DNA of 64,000 bases from Linum tenue (Eukaryota; Streptophyta; Magnoliopsida; Malpighiales; Linaceae), in contig CAMGYJ010000011.1 of the NCBI GenBank assembly GCA_946122785.1, forward strand, positions 14,570,001 to 14,634,000, given 5' to 3'. Both the position numbers and the translations under genes were made by a program. The notes beneath the pieces are model-generated. The model worked only from the letters and a program-made list of their open reading frames with translations, ran no database searches and had not been told where the DNA came from. Of the stretch, positions 42,246 through 54,041 are shown piece after piece (position 1 is the first letter of the stretch; each line of letters opens with the position of its first letter).

Positions 42246-45195
42246 ATGTCGTCCATCCAAAATGTTCAGTTAGCTACATCACTTTTTCGTTACGCAATCT
42301 ATCTCTTCCTTGTCGTCGTCCCAGTACTATTCATCAAGATTGGAATCCAGGATATAATATCCAACGTCCAAAACTATCTGTTCGACGAGAGCTCCAGCCT
42401 GTTGCTGCTGCTGACAATCTCCGCCTTGGGTTGCGTGCTGGCAATCTCCACCGTCCGCGTTATGCGCTCGCCGCGTCACGTCTACCTGCTGGACTTCGCG
42501 TGCTACAAGCCCGGGTCGGACCACGAGTGCCCCAAGGAGCTGACCATGAAGCTGTCGGTCGCCTACGGGAAGTTCACGGAGGAGAGCCTCAACTTCCAGC
42601 GGAAGATCCTCGAGCGCTCCGGGTACGGCCAGCGGACCTACGTGGCGACGGCGCTGCTGGAGAAGTCGGACCAGTCGATGGCGGCGGCCAGGGAGGAGAC
42701 GGAGGCGGCCATGTTCGGCGCGATCGATGATTTGCTGGACAAGAGCCGGGTGGAGGCCAGGGAGATTGGGGTGCTGGTGGTGAACAGTAGCACGTTCAAT
42801 CCGACGCCGTCCCTTTCCGCGGCGATTGTGAATCGCTACAAGTTGAGGGGGAATGTGTCGAGCTTTAATCTTGGCGGGATGGGGTGTAGCGCCGGCTTGA
42901 TCGCCCTTGATCTTGCCAAAGATCTCTTGCAGGTTTGTACTGTGATTCGCGTTCTATATATATATGTTAGACTCGATCGTACGTGTTTTCCACTTCACCC
43001 ACATTTTAAACATGCTTGAATCTTCTTGATTAATTATCTAGTAATATCTTTTTATTTTAATAATAATTTAGTTTGTAAAAAAGAGGTTATTGTTTAACTA
43101 GGCAGAGGATAGAGGCGTTAAAACCCAATTTGTTACCCACATTTTAAATATGCTTGATCTTGAATCTTAATTAATTATCTGGTAATATCTCATTATTTTA
43201 ATCATTTAGTTTGTAAAAATGAAGTTTATTGTTTAAGCAGGCATATCTTAGGGTTTTAACGCTGAATTTGTTAGTATAATACTAACACTAGGTCCAGGTG
43301 TTCAGCTAATAGGAACATTTATTTTCATGTTTTTTTTTTTATTTCAATAGGTTTACCACGATTAATGCAAAATTATAAAAGGAAGGCCACATTTTTCATT
43401 ATAAAAATTATTTTAAATGGATTTATCATACTGTATTTTATCTATGAAATCCAAACCAAAGGGACGGTAGGAGAAGGTGTATACTCTTATGAGTGACTAG
43501 TTATTATATACATTTAATAAATTATATTAGAATGATGCTAACGCACTTTATTGGCATTAACATCATATTCGGTCGTAATGATAATCTCCAAGTTTATTAT
43601 TTATTAATTTTAATGGATTCTTATTTTTACAAATGATCTTATGATTCAAGAATAATTTTATCAGAATTATAGTTATTTTATTAAAGTTTGGCATGCATCT
43701 ATTGACTATTGTCAGTTCCTTTATTACCCATCATGTCGACAACTTAAAGTTGTAAGTAAGAGTGTCTGAATCAGTAATAACTCTATGACATTTATGGAAG
43801 AAGATAAGCTACGAAGGATTATCTTCATGCTATCTTCGTGTTAAACATCATCATAATTTTTACTATCTTGTATGTAATTTAATGTCTATAATAATAATAA
43901 TAATAATTAAGCAGGCAAATTACGAAAATAATAGGAAAAAATTAAAAGAGATAGATTTAATATCGATTTCTAAAGAGAAGAAATACAATTTATCGATTCA
44001 GTGCAATTTGTGGTCATTTGATAAGTGATTTGTATTATTGTTATTTGTGGTCATTTGATGTTAATATTATGTTTGTGAAACAGGTGCATTCCCACAGTTA
44101 CGCTCTAATCGTCAGCACGGAGAACACAACCCGCAACTGGTACGGCGGCAACAACCGCTCCATGCTCGTAACCAACTGCCTGTTCCGCGTCGGCGCCTCC
44201 GCCGTCCTCCTCACCAACCGTCCCTCCGATCGCCGCCGCGCCAAGTACCAGCTCTGCCACGTCCTCCGCACCAACAGGGCCTCCGACGACCGATGCTACC
44301 GCTCCGTCTTCCAGCAGGAAGACGAGCAGAACATCGTCGGCGTCTCCCTCTCCAGGGACCTCACCGCCGTCGCCGGCGAGGTCCTCAAGGAGAACATCAC
44401 CAAGCTCGGCCCGCTCGTCCTCCCCCTCTCCGAGAAGCTCCAGTTCCTCGCCAACTTAATAGCGAGGAAGGTGTCCGCCGCCGGAGCGAAGACGGCGGTG
44501 AAGAAGCCGTACGTTCCGGATTTCAAGCTGGCGTTTGAGCACTTCTGCATCCACGCCGGCGGGAGGGGCGTGCTGGACCAGCTGGAGGAGAGCCTCAACT
44601 TGACGGAGCGGCTCATGGAGCCTTCTCGAATGACGCTATACAGGTTAATAAATACTCCCTTTAATACACTGTCATAGTACGTATTTTATCCGCTAAAATT
44701 TTCGTATCCGTATTATTGTCAATACATTTCATTTTTTTTTTTTCATTTGATGACTCCTGTACTAAACCGTATAACACCTTTAATGGTCGTATTAATGAAT
44801 TAAATGGGTAGCTTAAGTGTTATTTATCTGTTAATTTATTTTCAAAATGATTTTTTATATATTTTATAACTAAATGTATCATTAATTCAGAGACGAAGTA
44901 AATATCGAAATATATTTTATATGTAACTTACCCATTCGGTATTTTACTGGCTGCATGCAGGTTTGGGAACACGTCGAGCAGTTCGCTTTGGTATGAGCTG
45001 GCGTACAGCGAGGCGAAAGGAAGGGTGAGGAGAGGGGATCGGGTTTGGCAGATTGGGCTTGGGTCGGGTTTCAAGTGCAATAGTGCGGTTTGGCGGGCTT
45101 TGAGGGATGTTGGGCCAGAGGAGAAGAATCCCTGGGCTGGTGAGATTGATGGGTTTCCTGTCATCGTTCCGAAAATAGCGCCCATCCTTTGTTGA
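42246..45195 (+). CDS. KCS: 3-ketoacyl-CoA synthase (fatty acid elongase condensing enzyme), 3 exons
   Basis: Exons 42246-42932, 44084-44643 and 44961-45195 (GT-AG introns of 1151 and 317 bp, phases 0 and 2) give 493 aa, the usual KCS length. KCS enzymes condense malonyl-CoA with long-chain acyl-CoA in the endoplasmic reticulum, the first step of very-long-chain fatty acid synthesis for waxes, suberin and sphingolipids. Two N-terminal membrane segments (about 13-33 and 51-70) precede the FAE1/CUT1-type domain. The catalytic triad is visible as Cys214 in GGMGCSAG, His386 in HFCIHAGGR and Asn419 in RFGNTSSSS. The C-terminal KCS motif [14 protein letters not shown] is present. No stops or frameshifts occur. 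Exons are GC-rich against AT-rich surroundings. Which KCS subfamily member it is cannot be said by eye. It is the only intact host gene in the window. Confidence 0.95.
42996..43275. repeat. Tandem duplication in KCS intron 1
   Basis: About 140 bp beginning CCCACATTTTAAA (about 42998) is repeated from about 43136, ending near GTTTTAACGC. The copies differ by several small indels. The rest of intron 1 is AT-rich with nothing else recognisable. Confidence 0.7.
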
Positions 45196-46264
45196 CTCCT
45201 TGACCGTGGCTATGTGCTTGGTAGAAAAAGTGTTTGGTCGAAGACTATACAACAAGTCGGGGTCTTATGGAAATAAGTCGCAAGACAGTTTACAGGCCAA
45301 ATTATACTTATAATCATTTAGTTTATTAATATTTTTCATACTTAGACTCGAAAAAATGTTCTTGTTTAAAGTTATTTATTTTAAAATTTATTTCATCCTA
45401 AGTTACTGGCCCTCCAATGTCGTTAAGTTCGTCCTACGTAATAGTCAATAGTATTTTTTATCGTTAAATTAATGACGTGATAATAAATTATATTATATTT
45501 TTAAATATTTCACTTCGTTGGACCCTCACATAAGAGAAACTTTCGATCTCCACCGTTCACCTCATCCGGATCTTCATCTACACTATCCGATACCTCCCAA
45601 ACGCTTGATCTCCAACCTTAATATAAATAATAATATACAACTAATATTGTTATCTTACAATCATTAAAAGTAGTCATATAAAAATATCTAAGTCAGTAGT
45701 AAGAGGTTTGAGCTTGTCTAACATAATCAACTACAACATTTGCTAATGGTGGGATAGTAGCAAAATACTATCTCAACTAGAACTTCAGACTCTACATTTG
45801 ATGGTGTATGGCACAAGCGAAAATCTATTCGAGTCACCTTGACAACTTGTTTCTAGTGTTTTTATATGTACTTTCAGCCACCTCTATTAAACTTTATCAT
45901 TTGAGCAAGTACATTACTTATGGAAGGACTCTCTTTTGATGAATAAAAGTATAAAACTAAACATCAATTTATAAATAAAAATAATTTTGTTTGTCTGTTT
46001 GAACTGTCGTAATCTCTTAGTAGTTATCAAAATACTAAAAGAGAATATTTCAGATCGAATCACTGATACAATATGATTTTGCAAACACACTAAATTGTGG
46101 AGCCGAGCTCCAGCTATTTACTTTTGCAACGAAGTGAGCTTGCTCTCCATATATAGTTTTGAGATCGAACCGGAGTTCAAGTTTAACTGTTCCGTCACCT
46201 CTCAGCTTGATAACAAATTAACAATCAATCGGAGGAGAGTGGATTCTCCCACAAGCCTTTCTTA
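45196..46264. other. AT-rich intergenic DNA downstream of KCS
   Basis: No ORF, RNA gene or repeat can be supported. It presumably holds the KCS 3'UTR at its left end. Confidence 0.5.
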
Positions 46265-46496
46265 GGACTTGTTCATTTCCATTTTCGTTTCCTGTTTTTT
46301 GTTTTCATTTCATAAATTTGGCAACCGAAATGAGAGAACTTGTTTACTTTTCATTCTGTTTTCTATTCGTTTCCAACTATGAAAACAGAAAGTGGCAACT
46401 TCCTGCTGTTTTCTGAAACAACAAAATGTTGTTTTCACCTGTTTTCAACATCTGTTTTCTCAAAAACAAGAAACAGAAATGAAAGTAAACAGGCCC
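46265..46496. mobile_element. Harbinger/Tourist-like MITE, 232 bp
   Basis: Imperfect inverted ends (GGACTTGTTCATTTCCATTT and the complement of GAAATGAAAGTAAACAGGCCC) flanked by TTA on both sides (46262-46264, 46497-46499). TTA is the typical PIF/Harbinger target duplication. It encodes no protein. Confidence 0.75.
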
Positions 46497-46601
46497 TTAG
46501 TTTTCTTCATTTCCCATTGTGACAGTAAAGTTGGGTAGTTGGACGGTCTGATGACAATACTTTAATTTGGCTCTGTTAGCAGAACGATGGGTTTCGCTTT
46601 A

Positions 46602-47201
46602 AGGGTTGTTTGAATGGAGTATTTGTATGAGTTTTTTTTTGTGTCCAAATAACTTATAGGGGTCGTTTGGATGGATTATTTGTATGAGTTATTTGGGTTC
46701 AAATAACTCACAATGAGTTATTTGGACGGAAATAAATCGTTTGGCAGCGTTTTACTGAAATGAGTTATTTGGATAGTGAGTTATTTACAAATAATTACAA
46801 ACGAGTTATTTGAAATAACTTATACCCATGTGTTATTTCCAAATAACTCGTTTTATTACTCTGCTTTTACCAAATACCACGTGTCAAATACCACATTTGC
46901 ATGGTTCAACCAAACGAGATACTTTATTTCAATTACCACTGAAATAACACTGAAATACCACATGAACAATAAATGAGTTATTTGACTCTACAAATACCAC
47001 ATTGACAATTAACCCATCCAAACGAACCCTATATTTGGCAGCGTTTTACCACATGTCAAAAACCACATTTGCATGGTTCAACCAAACGAGATACTTTATT
47101 TCAATTACCACTAAAATAACTCTAAAATACCGCATGAACAATAAATGAGTTATTTGACTCTACAAATACCACATTGACAATCAACCCATCCAAACGACCC
47201 C
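46602..47201. mobile_element. Outer MITE in the Copia-1 LTR
   Basis: Ends AGGGTTGTTTGAATGG and CCATCCAAACGACCCC, flanked by TA (46600-46601 and 47202-47203). The uninterrupted 3' LTR reads CTCTAGTTTT at this point, giving the empty site and confirming a TA duplication. Its own length is about 230 bp once the inner MITE is removed. Confidence 0.8.
46659..47029. mobile_element. Inner MITE of the same family
   Basis: GGGGTCGTTTGGATGG to CCATCCAAACGAACCC, 371 bp, flanked by TA (46657-46658, 47030-47031). It inserted into the outer copy within CCAAATAACTTATA / TATTTGGCAGCG. The interior has many AGTTATTTG / CAAATAACT units. Confidence 0.8.
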
Positions 47202-47470
47202 TAGTTTTCAGCCCATACTTTGTATTTTACGCTTTTGTATAGTTGTAATTGGGCCCACTCCCATGCAAGGATAGGAGGTGATACCTAGAACCCTAACCTA
47301 GTGTATATAGCTTAATGATGGTTGCCTCTCGTCTGGAACACGATGATCACATAGTGAACTTGAGTGCTTGAAGAGCTTGATCTCTTCCGTGGACTAGTCC
47401 TGGGTTTTCGGGGGAAACCACGTTAAAATCTATGTGTTGTTTATTGTTTCTGCTATTCCGTTTGTTAACA

Positions 47471-48489
47471 TGGTATCAGAGCCAATCGATTCTGAGAGAT
47501 CTCTGGTGCATCTCACCTCAACCAATTACGCTCTATGGGAATTTCAATTCCGTGTATATGTGGAAGGAAAGAGCATGCTCGAAATGCTGAATGGATCCAG
47601 TCCGAAGCCTGAAGAAGGTATCGCCACTCCCCAAGAGATTACTGTTTGGAATCAAAATGATGCTAGAGTCCGATCATGGTTGCTCGGATCCGTTGATGCG
47701 TCCACATGTCTCAGTCTTCACCTTTTCACTACTGCGAATCGAATGTGGCGACACCTCTTCGCACTCTATTCAACCGTGAATTGATCCCGTCAATTTGAAA
47801 TCCAATGTGCTTTCGCACGATTGGAACAAGGAGAGAAGAGTGTCACAGAATACTTCAACGCGGCTCAAGAAATCTGGACGGAGCAATATTTGCTTTCAAC
47901 CGTCTTGCACCCTCAAGCCGTTGAGTCTGCCGATGCTATCGTCCAACGCCTGCAAGGTCGGATCCTTCAATTTTTAATGCGACTTCGGCCCGAATGTGAG
48001 TCAATTCGATCCAATCTGCTAAACCGAGAGAACCTGAATTTTGATGGTGTACGTGGAGAAACTCGACTTAGAACAGAAGCTCAGCTTAATATTCGGCCTA
48101 GAGAAGGGGAAGCAATTATTTCCGCTACTGCTACTGTGGGAGGGTCTCGTCCGTCGACCTATGTTGTAGAGAGGCCTCAATTTCAACAACGAGTCCCTAC
48201 TTCTACCCTTGAGTGTCATCATTGCCAGGAGCGGGGATATCTTGTGAAACATTGTCGGCAACGCAATTATTGCGTCTACTGCAAGAGAATGGGACATATA
48301 GCCTTGGAGTGCAGATCTAGAGAGCGAAATGCACAGAGGAATGGTTGCACGTATCCTGATCCTCACGGTGCTACGACTGCCCCTACTATGGCGCCGGGGC
48401 AAGGCAAAACAACGGTGGAAATCGTCCCGCTGGAAGGGATTTTGCTGGGCCTCGGCTTGGCGGACGTCCTGCGTATGCAACTGAAGTAG
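47471..48489 (+). pseudogene. Copia-1 gag
   Basis: After the primer site: SLVHLTSTNYALWEFQFRVYVEG (gag N-terminal type), a stop at 47782-47784, then KSVTEYFNAAQEIWTEQYLL (47821 on). Two zinc knuckles follow near 48211-48312: CHHCQERGYLVKHC, with Tyr replacing the zinc-binding His, and CVYCKRMGHIALEC, intact. The frame ends at 48489. Confidence 0.82.
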
Positions 48490-49965
48490 ATGGTAGTCAT
48501 GGTGCTGAAGCGAGCAGCAGCTCTAGTCTCTCTGACGATGTCGTCGAAGACATGGTAAATGCATCACTTCAACGGTCGTTAGCCACCGCCATCAGCGCAA
48601 CATTGGCTACTATGAAAGGGTTAGGTAAAACTTTCAACAACCCGTGGCTAATCGATTCTGCTTGTTTTAATCATATGACTCGTAATGGGAATGATTTAAA
48701 CTAAGCTCAGCCGGTTCAGGTATGTCTCTAGTAGTAGCAAGTGGGGATAAACTCAAAGTTCAGGCCATAGGGGATGTCAACAGTAAATTGATTAATTTGC
48801 CTAAGACGTTGCATGTTCCCAAGTTAGTTCCAAACTTAGTTTCTGTTGGTTAGCTTACTGAGCAAGGGTGTTCTGTTATGTTTGCCCCAACGGGATGTGT
48901 GATACAGGATTTGAAGACGGGGAGGCAGATATGAAGGGGGAGTAAACACGGAAGGATCTTTCATCTGAACGAGCTTGAGACTCTTCTCGTCCTGGTCACC
49001 TATCCCGAATAGCCTGCCATTCTGATTCTCTACAGTCTAGGTCTGTGTTTTCAAGTCTTTCCAATAAATAGTGGGATCTTTAGCATGCTCGCCTGGGGCA
49101 TCCCCACTCTAGTTGTCTGTCGTTAATGTTCAAACAGTCTCTTCTTGGACAACACTTTGTTGATTTGTCGGCTAAACATTCTTGCGCCAGTTGTGTAGAA
49201 GCCAAAACTATTAGTTCTTCTTTGCCGTCAAGTGCCACTGTTATTATTGAACATTTTCACATTGTTCATACTGATCTGTGGGGTCCTGCTCCCGAAACCT
49301 CTCGCCATGGGTATACATATTTTTCTCTGTTCATAGATCATGTCACTCATTTTACATGGATTTATTTCCTTCGTCTAAAATCTGACCTTCGAGATTTAGC
49401 CACCGATTTTTAAACATGATCCATAATCAATTTGCTCGTAATGTTAGAATCATTCGATCTGATCCTGGCAGAGAATTCATTTCATTTCCTCTTCGTGACA
49501 TCTATTGCTCTCGTGGTATTTTGAATCAAAAATATCATCCTAGGTCTCTCAACAAAATGGTCTTGTGGAACGAAAAAACCGGCATGTCATGGAACTAACT
49601 CGAGCTATGCTTCTTGCTTCTAATGTCCATGGACGTTTATGGTCTGAAGCTATAGCGACGGCAGTTCGCTTGATCAATTTTCAGGTCACTCCTGTCCTCC
49701 ACCATAATAGTCCTTATTACTCACTGTATTCACGACATCCTGATTACTCACGTCTTCGAGTTCTTGGTTGTTTGTGCTTTGTTCTCCTGCCCAAACAGGA
49801 ACGAACTAAGATAACGTCAAAAACTGCTAAGTGTGCATTTATGGGATACAGTGATGTACATAAGGGTTATTTATGTTATGATCCTTCTGTTCAACGCATT
49901 TGTATATCATGTTCAGTAGTTTTTTTTTTTTTGAAAACATACCTTTCTTTGAGTCTAGCAAGCAT
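48490..49965 (+). pseudogene. Copia-1 protease and integrase
   Basis: Protease active site NPWLIDSACFNHMT near 48640-48680, followed by a stop. The integrase has HTDLWGPAPETSRHGYTYFSLFIDH (first Asp), IIRSDPGREFISF (second Asp) and VERKNRHVMELTRAMLL (Glu) in changing frames (49126-49413, 49416 on, 49565 on). It breaks off at 49965 where the solo LTR is inserted. Several stops and frameshifts make it inactive. Confidence 0.82.
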
Positions 49966-50127
49966 TGATTCGGGGCTAAATGTACATGTTTTACCCTGTT
50001 TTACTTAGGTGTTTGTGGCAAATTCACTCCTAAACGGTTGGTTTTATGCTAGGTTTCTCGTCTTTTAGTGTGTTTCAGGATTTAATAGGTGAAACCATCC
50101 TCGGAGTCGAAATGTTGGACGAAAAGG

Positions 50128-50403
50128 ATCGAAATGTTTTACCCAGTTCACGGCTATCCTAGGAAGTTCACGGTCTTGCACAACCATGAAGAAGAGCATT
50201 GACCATGAACCTCGAGGCGTCCATAGCAAAAACAGAAGCTACTCACGCAAGGTGAGTTCACGGGTCGGTCACTAAGACCGTGAACTGAGGTTGTCGACAG
50301 TGAATGAAAGTGAACGAAGCGGTGCGTTTTGGCGTTCAGCTACAGTTCACGGACGCGTTTCATGGTTCACGGCCGTGAACTGAGCTCATCTCTTGTTTAA
50401 AAG
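50128..50403 (+). promoter_or_regulatory. TTCACGGCCGTGAA palindromes and TATA-like box in the solo LTR
   Basis: Repeated GTTCACGG / CCGTGAAC half-sites, with the perfect 16-bp palindrome GTTCACGGCCGTGAAC at 50365-50380. GTTTAAAAG (50395-50403) follows and is itself flanked by AGCTCATCT and AGATGAGCT. Same plan as the other Athila LTRs with a third palindrome sequence. Confidence 0.55.
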
Positions 50404-50770
50404 ATGAGCTGAAAGGAGGAGAGATGGGAGACCCTATTTTGTGTGAAAAGCCTTCTTCATATTTCTAGAGAGAGAAACAAGAACCAAAGGAGAAGAAGGC
50501 TAGGGTTTTGCTTCAAGGTGGATTTTGGGAAGATTTCCTCCAAGGAAAGTTCAACACAAGGGCCAAGAAGATTGGAAGCATCCTCCAAGATGGTTTCTAC
50601 CTCTTCTCCTTGTGTTTTCCCCATTTCTAGCATGGAGTAAATTTCCTTTCACTTGGGTGTTGTGAAACCCTAACTCTACCATGTAGTTTCTTTTATGTGA
50701 ATTGAATGATTGTCATTGGGTATTTGGTTAATTAAATGATTGGGAATTATTCATGTTGATTGTGCATTCT

Positions 50771-50915
50771 TGTGCTTAGCAACCTAAGGGTTGTGCATGT
50801 TTTGTGCTTAGCATCCTTAGGTTTGTGCATTTTGGTGCTTAGCAACCTAAGGATTGTGCATAATTGTGCTTAGCATCCTTAGGTTTGTGCATGTTGGTGC
50901 TAGCAATCTAATTAG
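50771..50915. repeat. Alternating approximately 32-bp tandem repeats in the solo LTR
   Basis: Units GTGCTTAGCAACCTAAGG and GTGCTTAGCATCCTTAGG alternate about 4.5 times, each followed by a variable TTGTGCAT spacer. The two unit forms recur in order, so the repeat grew as dimers. Confidence 0.75.
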
Positions 50916-51514
50916 GCACCTTAACCTAGCTTAGAGAGGAAAATAACCCTTCCAAGGGAGACTCAATCGAGTTGGTTTTTCTTCAGCTTTTTAAGCAACC
51001 TAACTAGGTTAATTTAGGGCAACCCTCAATGTTCAATTAAGAAAATTGGTTAATCGCGATTAAGTCGTCCGACCCTTGAGTTGAGGGAGGGAGTAAGTCA
51101 ACTACCGATTGCCAAAACCGGGAGGGTCGAGTGACATGGCCTATAATGTTTACCTCGGTTTAGCAATTGAGATCGTGATTTCCGACCATATATGCATCCC
51201 TCTGCGGTTCGTGGTTACCTTGCCCAAAGTAGTCGTTCCAATTCACATACCATGGTAGTAGTTAGGGGGAAGCGACACCCGAGTGATCCTTCCACAAAAG
51301 AGTTTTCAAAACCACTTACCTTTGCCTTATTTTATTGTAATTAGCAAACTTTTAAACCAAAACTTTGTTGCTAGATAATGATTAAAACGACTAAAGTAGG
51401 GGTAGACGGACTGGCCCTGGTTGATATTTAAACATAATTTTCTTGTACTGCACCCGACTAAGGTTTATACTTGGACCTTAGGCGGGAAATTATTGTGGCA
51501 TTCGGGACGAGTCA

Positions 51515-53334
51515 AGCATCCTTCCTCCTCATTTCCTCATTCGGGTCTGTCCCCTCCCACCATTTTTAACGACAACGAGTCTCCAGCTGAAGATGATCCC
51601 CCAGCTACTCCCTTCCCACATCTGTCTCCCGGTCTGACTTCACCAGCTGGCTCGCCGTCTACCTCCTCCTCTAGAGCCTCACCTGTGTCGGCTCCAACTC
51701 CGCCAGCTTCACCGCCTGCTCCTATTGTCCTTCGCCGTTCCCTTCGCACAACTCAGGGAGTTCCACACTATTTCGCCCATACAGTGGAGAGCATTCCTAT
51801 ACCACCACGTTACAAGCAAGCCAAAGCTGATCCTCGATGGGGTCGCGCCATGGGCTGTGAGATTGATGGTTTACATGCTAAGCAAACTTGGACTGTTGTA
51901 GACCGGCCTCCCGCCGATGTTCCTGTCAATGGAAGTAAATGGGTCTACGCTCTCAAGATGCTTCCTGATGGTAACATTGAACGCTTCAAGGCTTACATTG
52001 TTGCTTTGGGTTACACGCAAGAGTATGGAATTGTCTACCATGAGACTTTTGCGCCCGTCGCCAAGATGTCTCTGTTCGCACCTTGCTTGCAGTTGCTGCC
52101 CAACAGAACTGGTCGCCTCTACAGATGGACGTGAAAAATGTGTTCCTACTCAGAGACTTGGAATAAGTGATCTACATGGAAAAACGCCTGGTTATGATGT
52201 TGGTCATCCTAATCATGTATGTCGGTTACATCATTCGTTATATGGTCACAAACGGGCACCTCGTGCCTGGTTTGAGAAATTTCATGCATCCCTGCAGCAT
52301 CTTGGCTTTCGACAGAGTTTGAATGATCCCTCGCTCTTCACTCGTTACACTACTCAAGGTATCGTCCTTCTTCCATTATACGTTGATGATATGGTAATCA
52401 CTGGCTTCGATACTGCAGGCATTCAGCGTCTTAAAAAGGGTTTAAAGGACTCCTTCAGCATCAAGGATTTGGGAGACTTCTCTTATTTTTTGGGGCTTGA
52501 ATCACTCGTACATCTAATGGGATTTTGCTCAGTCAACAGAAGTATATAATGGATCTTCTTGTCGACCATCAATTTGAGGATTGTAAGCCCGTGTCGATTC
52601 CCATGGAGCTGAAGTTGCACCTCCGCCGCGATTCTGGTGCGCGCCTGCCAGACGGCAAGCAGTACCGGAGTATTGTCGGGAGTCTTATATATCTATTTGC
52701 CACTCGGACCGACATTTACTACATTCTTCAAGTGGTCAGTCAATATATGTCATCCCCATGTTTGGACCATCTCACTGTTGTACATCGGATACTTCGTTAT
52801 TTGCAGGGGACCAAAGATGTTAGCATCTTCTTTCCTTCGCACGACGCATATACTCTCTGTGCCTACCCCGATTCCGACTTCGTCGGGTGCCTAGATACTC
52901 GTCGTTCGACATCCGGTTGGTGTGTTCAGTTTGGGGATGCGTATATATCTTGGCGGTGCAAGAAACAGGACAAAGTGTCCAAATCTTCCACCGAGGCCGA
53001 ATATAGGGCTATGTTTGAGGTTACTTTTGAACTCGAATGGCTCCATTGTCTTTTACAGGATCTGTGTGTTCACTGCACTGTGCCTATGGATTTGTTTGTG
53101 GATAACACAAGTGTCATTCGCATTGCTGTCAATCCGGTACTCCATGACCGCACAAAGCATATAGAGATCCATGTGCATTACATTCGCGATTTGGTACGAG
53201 ATGGGACTCTTCGTTTACACTTTATTCAGACAGAGGATCAGGTTGTCGATTTGCTGACAAAATCTTTCACTACGAGTCGCCATTGGTATCTCAGTAGCAA
53301 ATTGATGCTCGACAACCGGCATCAATTTGGGGGA
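51515..53334 (+). pseudogene. Copia-1 reverse transcriptase and RNase H
   Basis: A Ser/Pro-rich linker (51520-51720) leads to RRSLRTTQGVPHYF and the RT (SKWVYALKMLPDGNIERFKAYIVALGYTQ, HETFAPVAKMS). A frameshift occurs near 52075 and stops near 52160. The frame then resumes with CRLHHSLYGHKRAPRAWF and the intact YVDDM box (about 52377-52391). After another shift at about 52505 the frame 52525-53343 holds QQKYIMDLL, RNase H-type DSDFVGCLDTRRSTSG, SKSSTEAEYRAM and DNTSVIRIAVNPV. It ends at the polypurine tract. Confidence 0.85.
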
Positions 53335-53646
53335 TGCTATTAGCGGAATATTGGGGTTCGCTCTAGTTTTCAGCCCATACTTTGTATTTTACGCTTTTGT
53401 ATAGTTGTACTTGGGCCCACTCCCATGGAAGGTTAGGAGGTGATACGTAGAATGCTAACCTAGTGTAGATAGCTTAATGATGGTCGCCTCTCATCTGGAA
53501 CACGACGATCAGATAGTGAACTTGAGTGCTTGAAGAGCTTAATCTCTTTCGTGGACTAGTCCTGGGTTTTTCGGAGAAACCACGTTAAAATTTGTGTGCC
53601 ATTTATTGTTTCTGCTATTCCGATTCTGCTATTCAGTTTGTTAACT
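53335..53646 (+). repeat. Copia-1 3' LTR
   Basis: Starts TGCTATTAGCGG after AATTTGGGGGA and ends near TTTGTTAAC. It has a 13-bp duplication (GATTCTGCTATTC) near its end that is absent from the 5' LTR. It lacks the MITEs. Confidence 0.85.
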
Positions 53647-54041
53647 GATCGATCATGTCCTATTCACGTAGTCACTCTCTCATATATATATATATATATA
53701 TATACACAAAGGGATTACTTGCATTGCACTTTGAATGATCGATTACAAGAGAATCAACAAAGCCAACTAAATTCAGAACAAGGACATACAAACTCAAGCA
53801 CATGGATGATCAATTTGTGCTTCAGAGATACAACAACAAGAGCACAAAACAAAGAAGGAGCCACCCAACAATGGATATGAAACACTTGAACCAAATGCAG
53901 TAAACATCGAAAGCTCTCTTGCAATCAAATCAAATGAAGTAGCACCAAGCGCAATCAGCTCGTCCGATCCGATCGAGCCCATGAAGATTGAACACAATGC
54001 CATTAGCTGCCTCCTGGGAGTCGCTCGAAGACGCTCAACAC
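53647..54041. other. Unassigned DNA left of the 2.8-kb hAT element
   Basis: Includes a (TA)n microsatellite at 53682-53704. The rest resumes at 56845 on the other side of the hAT element. No gene is recognised; a 69-codon minus ORF lies at 54003-53794. Confidence 0.4.

Larger units (their letters stand above)
46574..47470 (+). repeat. Copia-1 5' LTR, interrupted by MITEs
   Basis: The first 28 bp (46574-46601, TGTTAGCAGAACGATGGG and on) match the start of the 3' LTR (53335, TGCTATTAGCGGAATATTGG). The match resumes at 47202 (TAGTTTTCAGCCCATAC) after the MITEs. It ends TTTGTTAACA next to the primer site. Confidence 0.85.
49966..51514 (+). mobile_element. Solo LTR of a third Athila-like family
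   Basis: 1549 bp, TGATTCGGGGC to GGACGAGTCA, with a perfect 5-bp target duplication AGCAT (49961-49965 and 51515-51519). Removing it restores the Copia-1 frame (ESSKHPSSSF). The end GAGTCA, the TTTTACCC start, the GAGAGAGAAAC leader and the GTTGCTAGATAATGATT segment match the layout of the Athila LTRs above. Recombination between two LTRs probably removed the body. Confidence 0.88.
46574..53646 (+). mobile_element. Copia-1: Ty1/copia retrotransposon carrying nested insertions
   Basis: 5' LTR 46574-47470 (interrupted), iMet primer site TGGTATCAGAGC (47471-47482), decayed gag, protease, integrase, RT and RNase H in copia order (integrase before RT), polypurine AATTTGGGGGA, and 3' LTR from 53335. 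Two nested MITEs sit in the 5' LTR and a solo LTR in the body. No target duplication was found, consistent with age. Confidence 0.88.

Noticed and set aside
42431..42730. Alternative-frame ORF in KCS exon 1 (also 44293-44538)
   Set aside because: GC-rich exon shadows; the KCS frame has all catalytic motifs.
47390..47402. GTGGACTAG in Copia LTRs is the reverse complement of the hairpin bulge CTAGTCCAC
   Set aside because: Nine bases only, in an unrelated element; most likely chance or a shared palindromic GGACTAGTCC.
50771..50915. CRISPR-like array
   Set aside because: Plant LTR context; units are contiguous tandem repeats without unique spacers.
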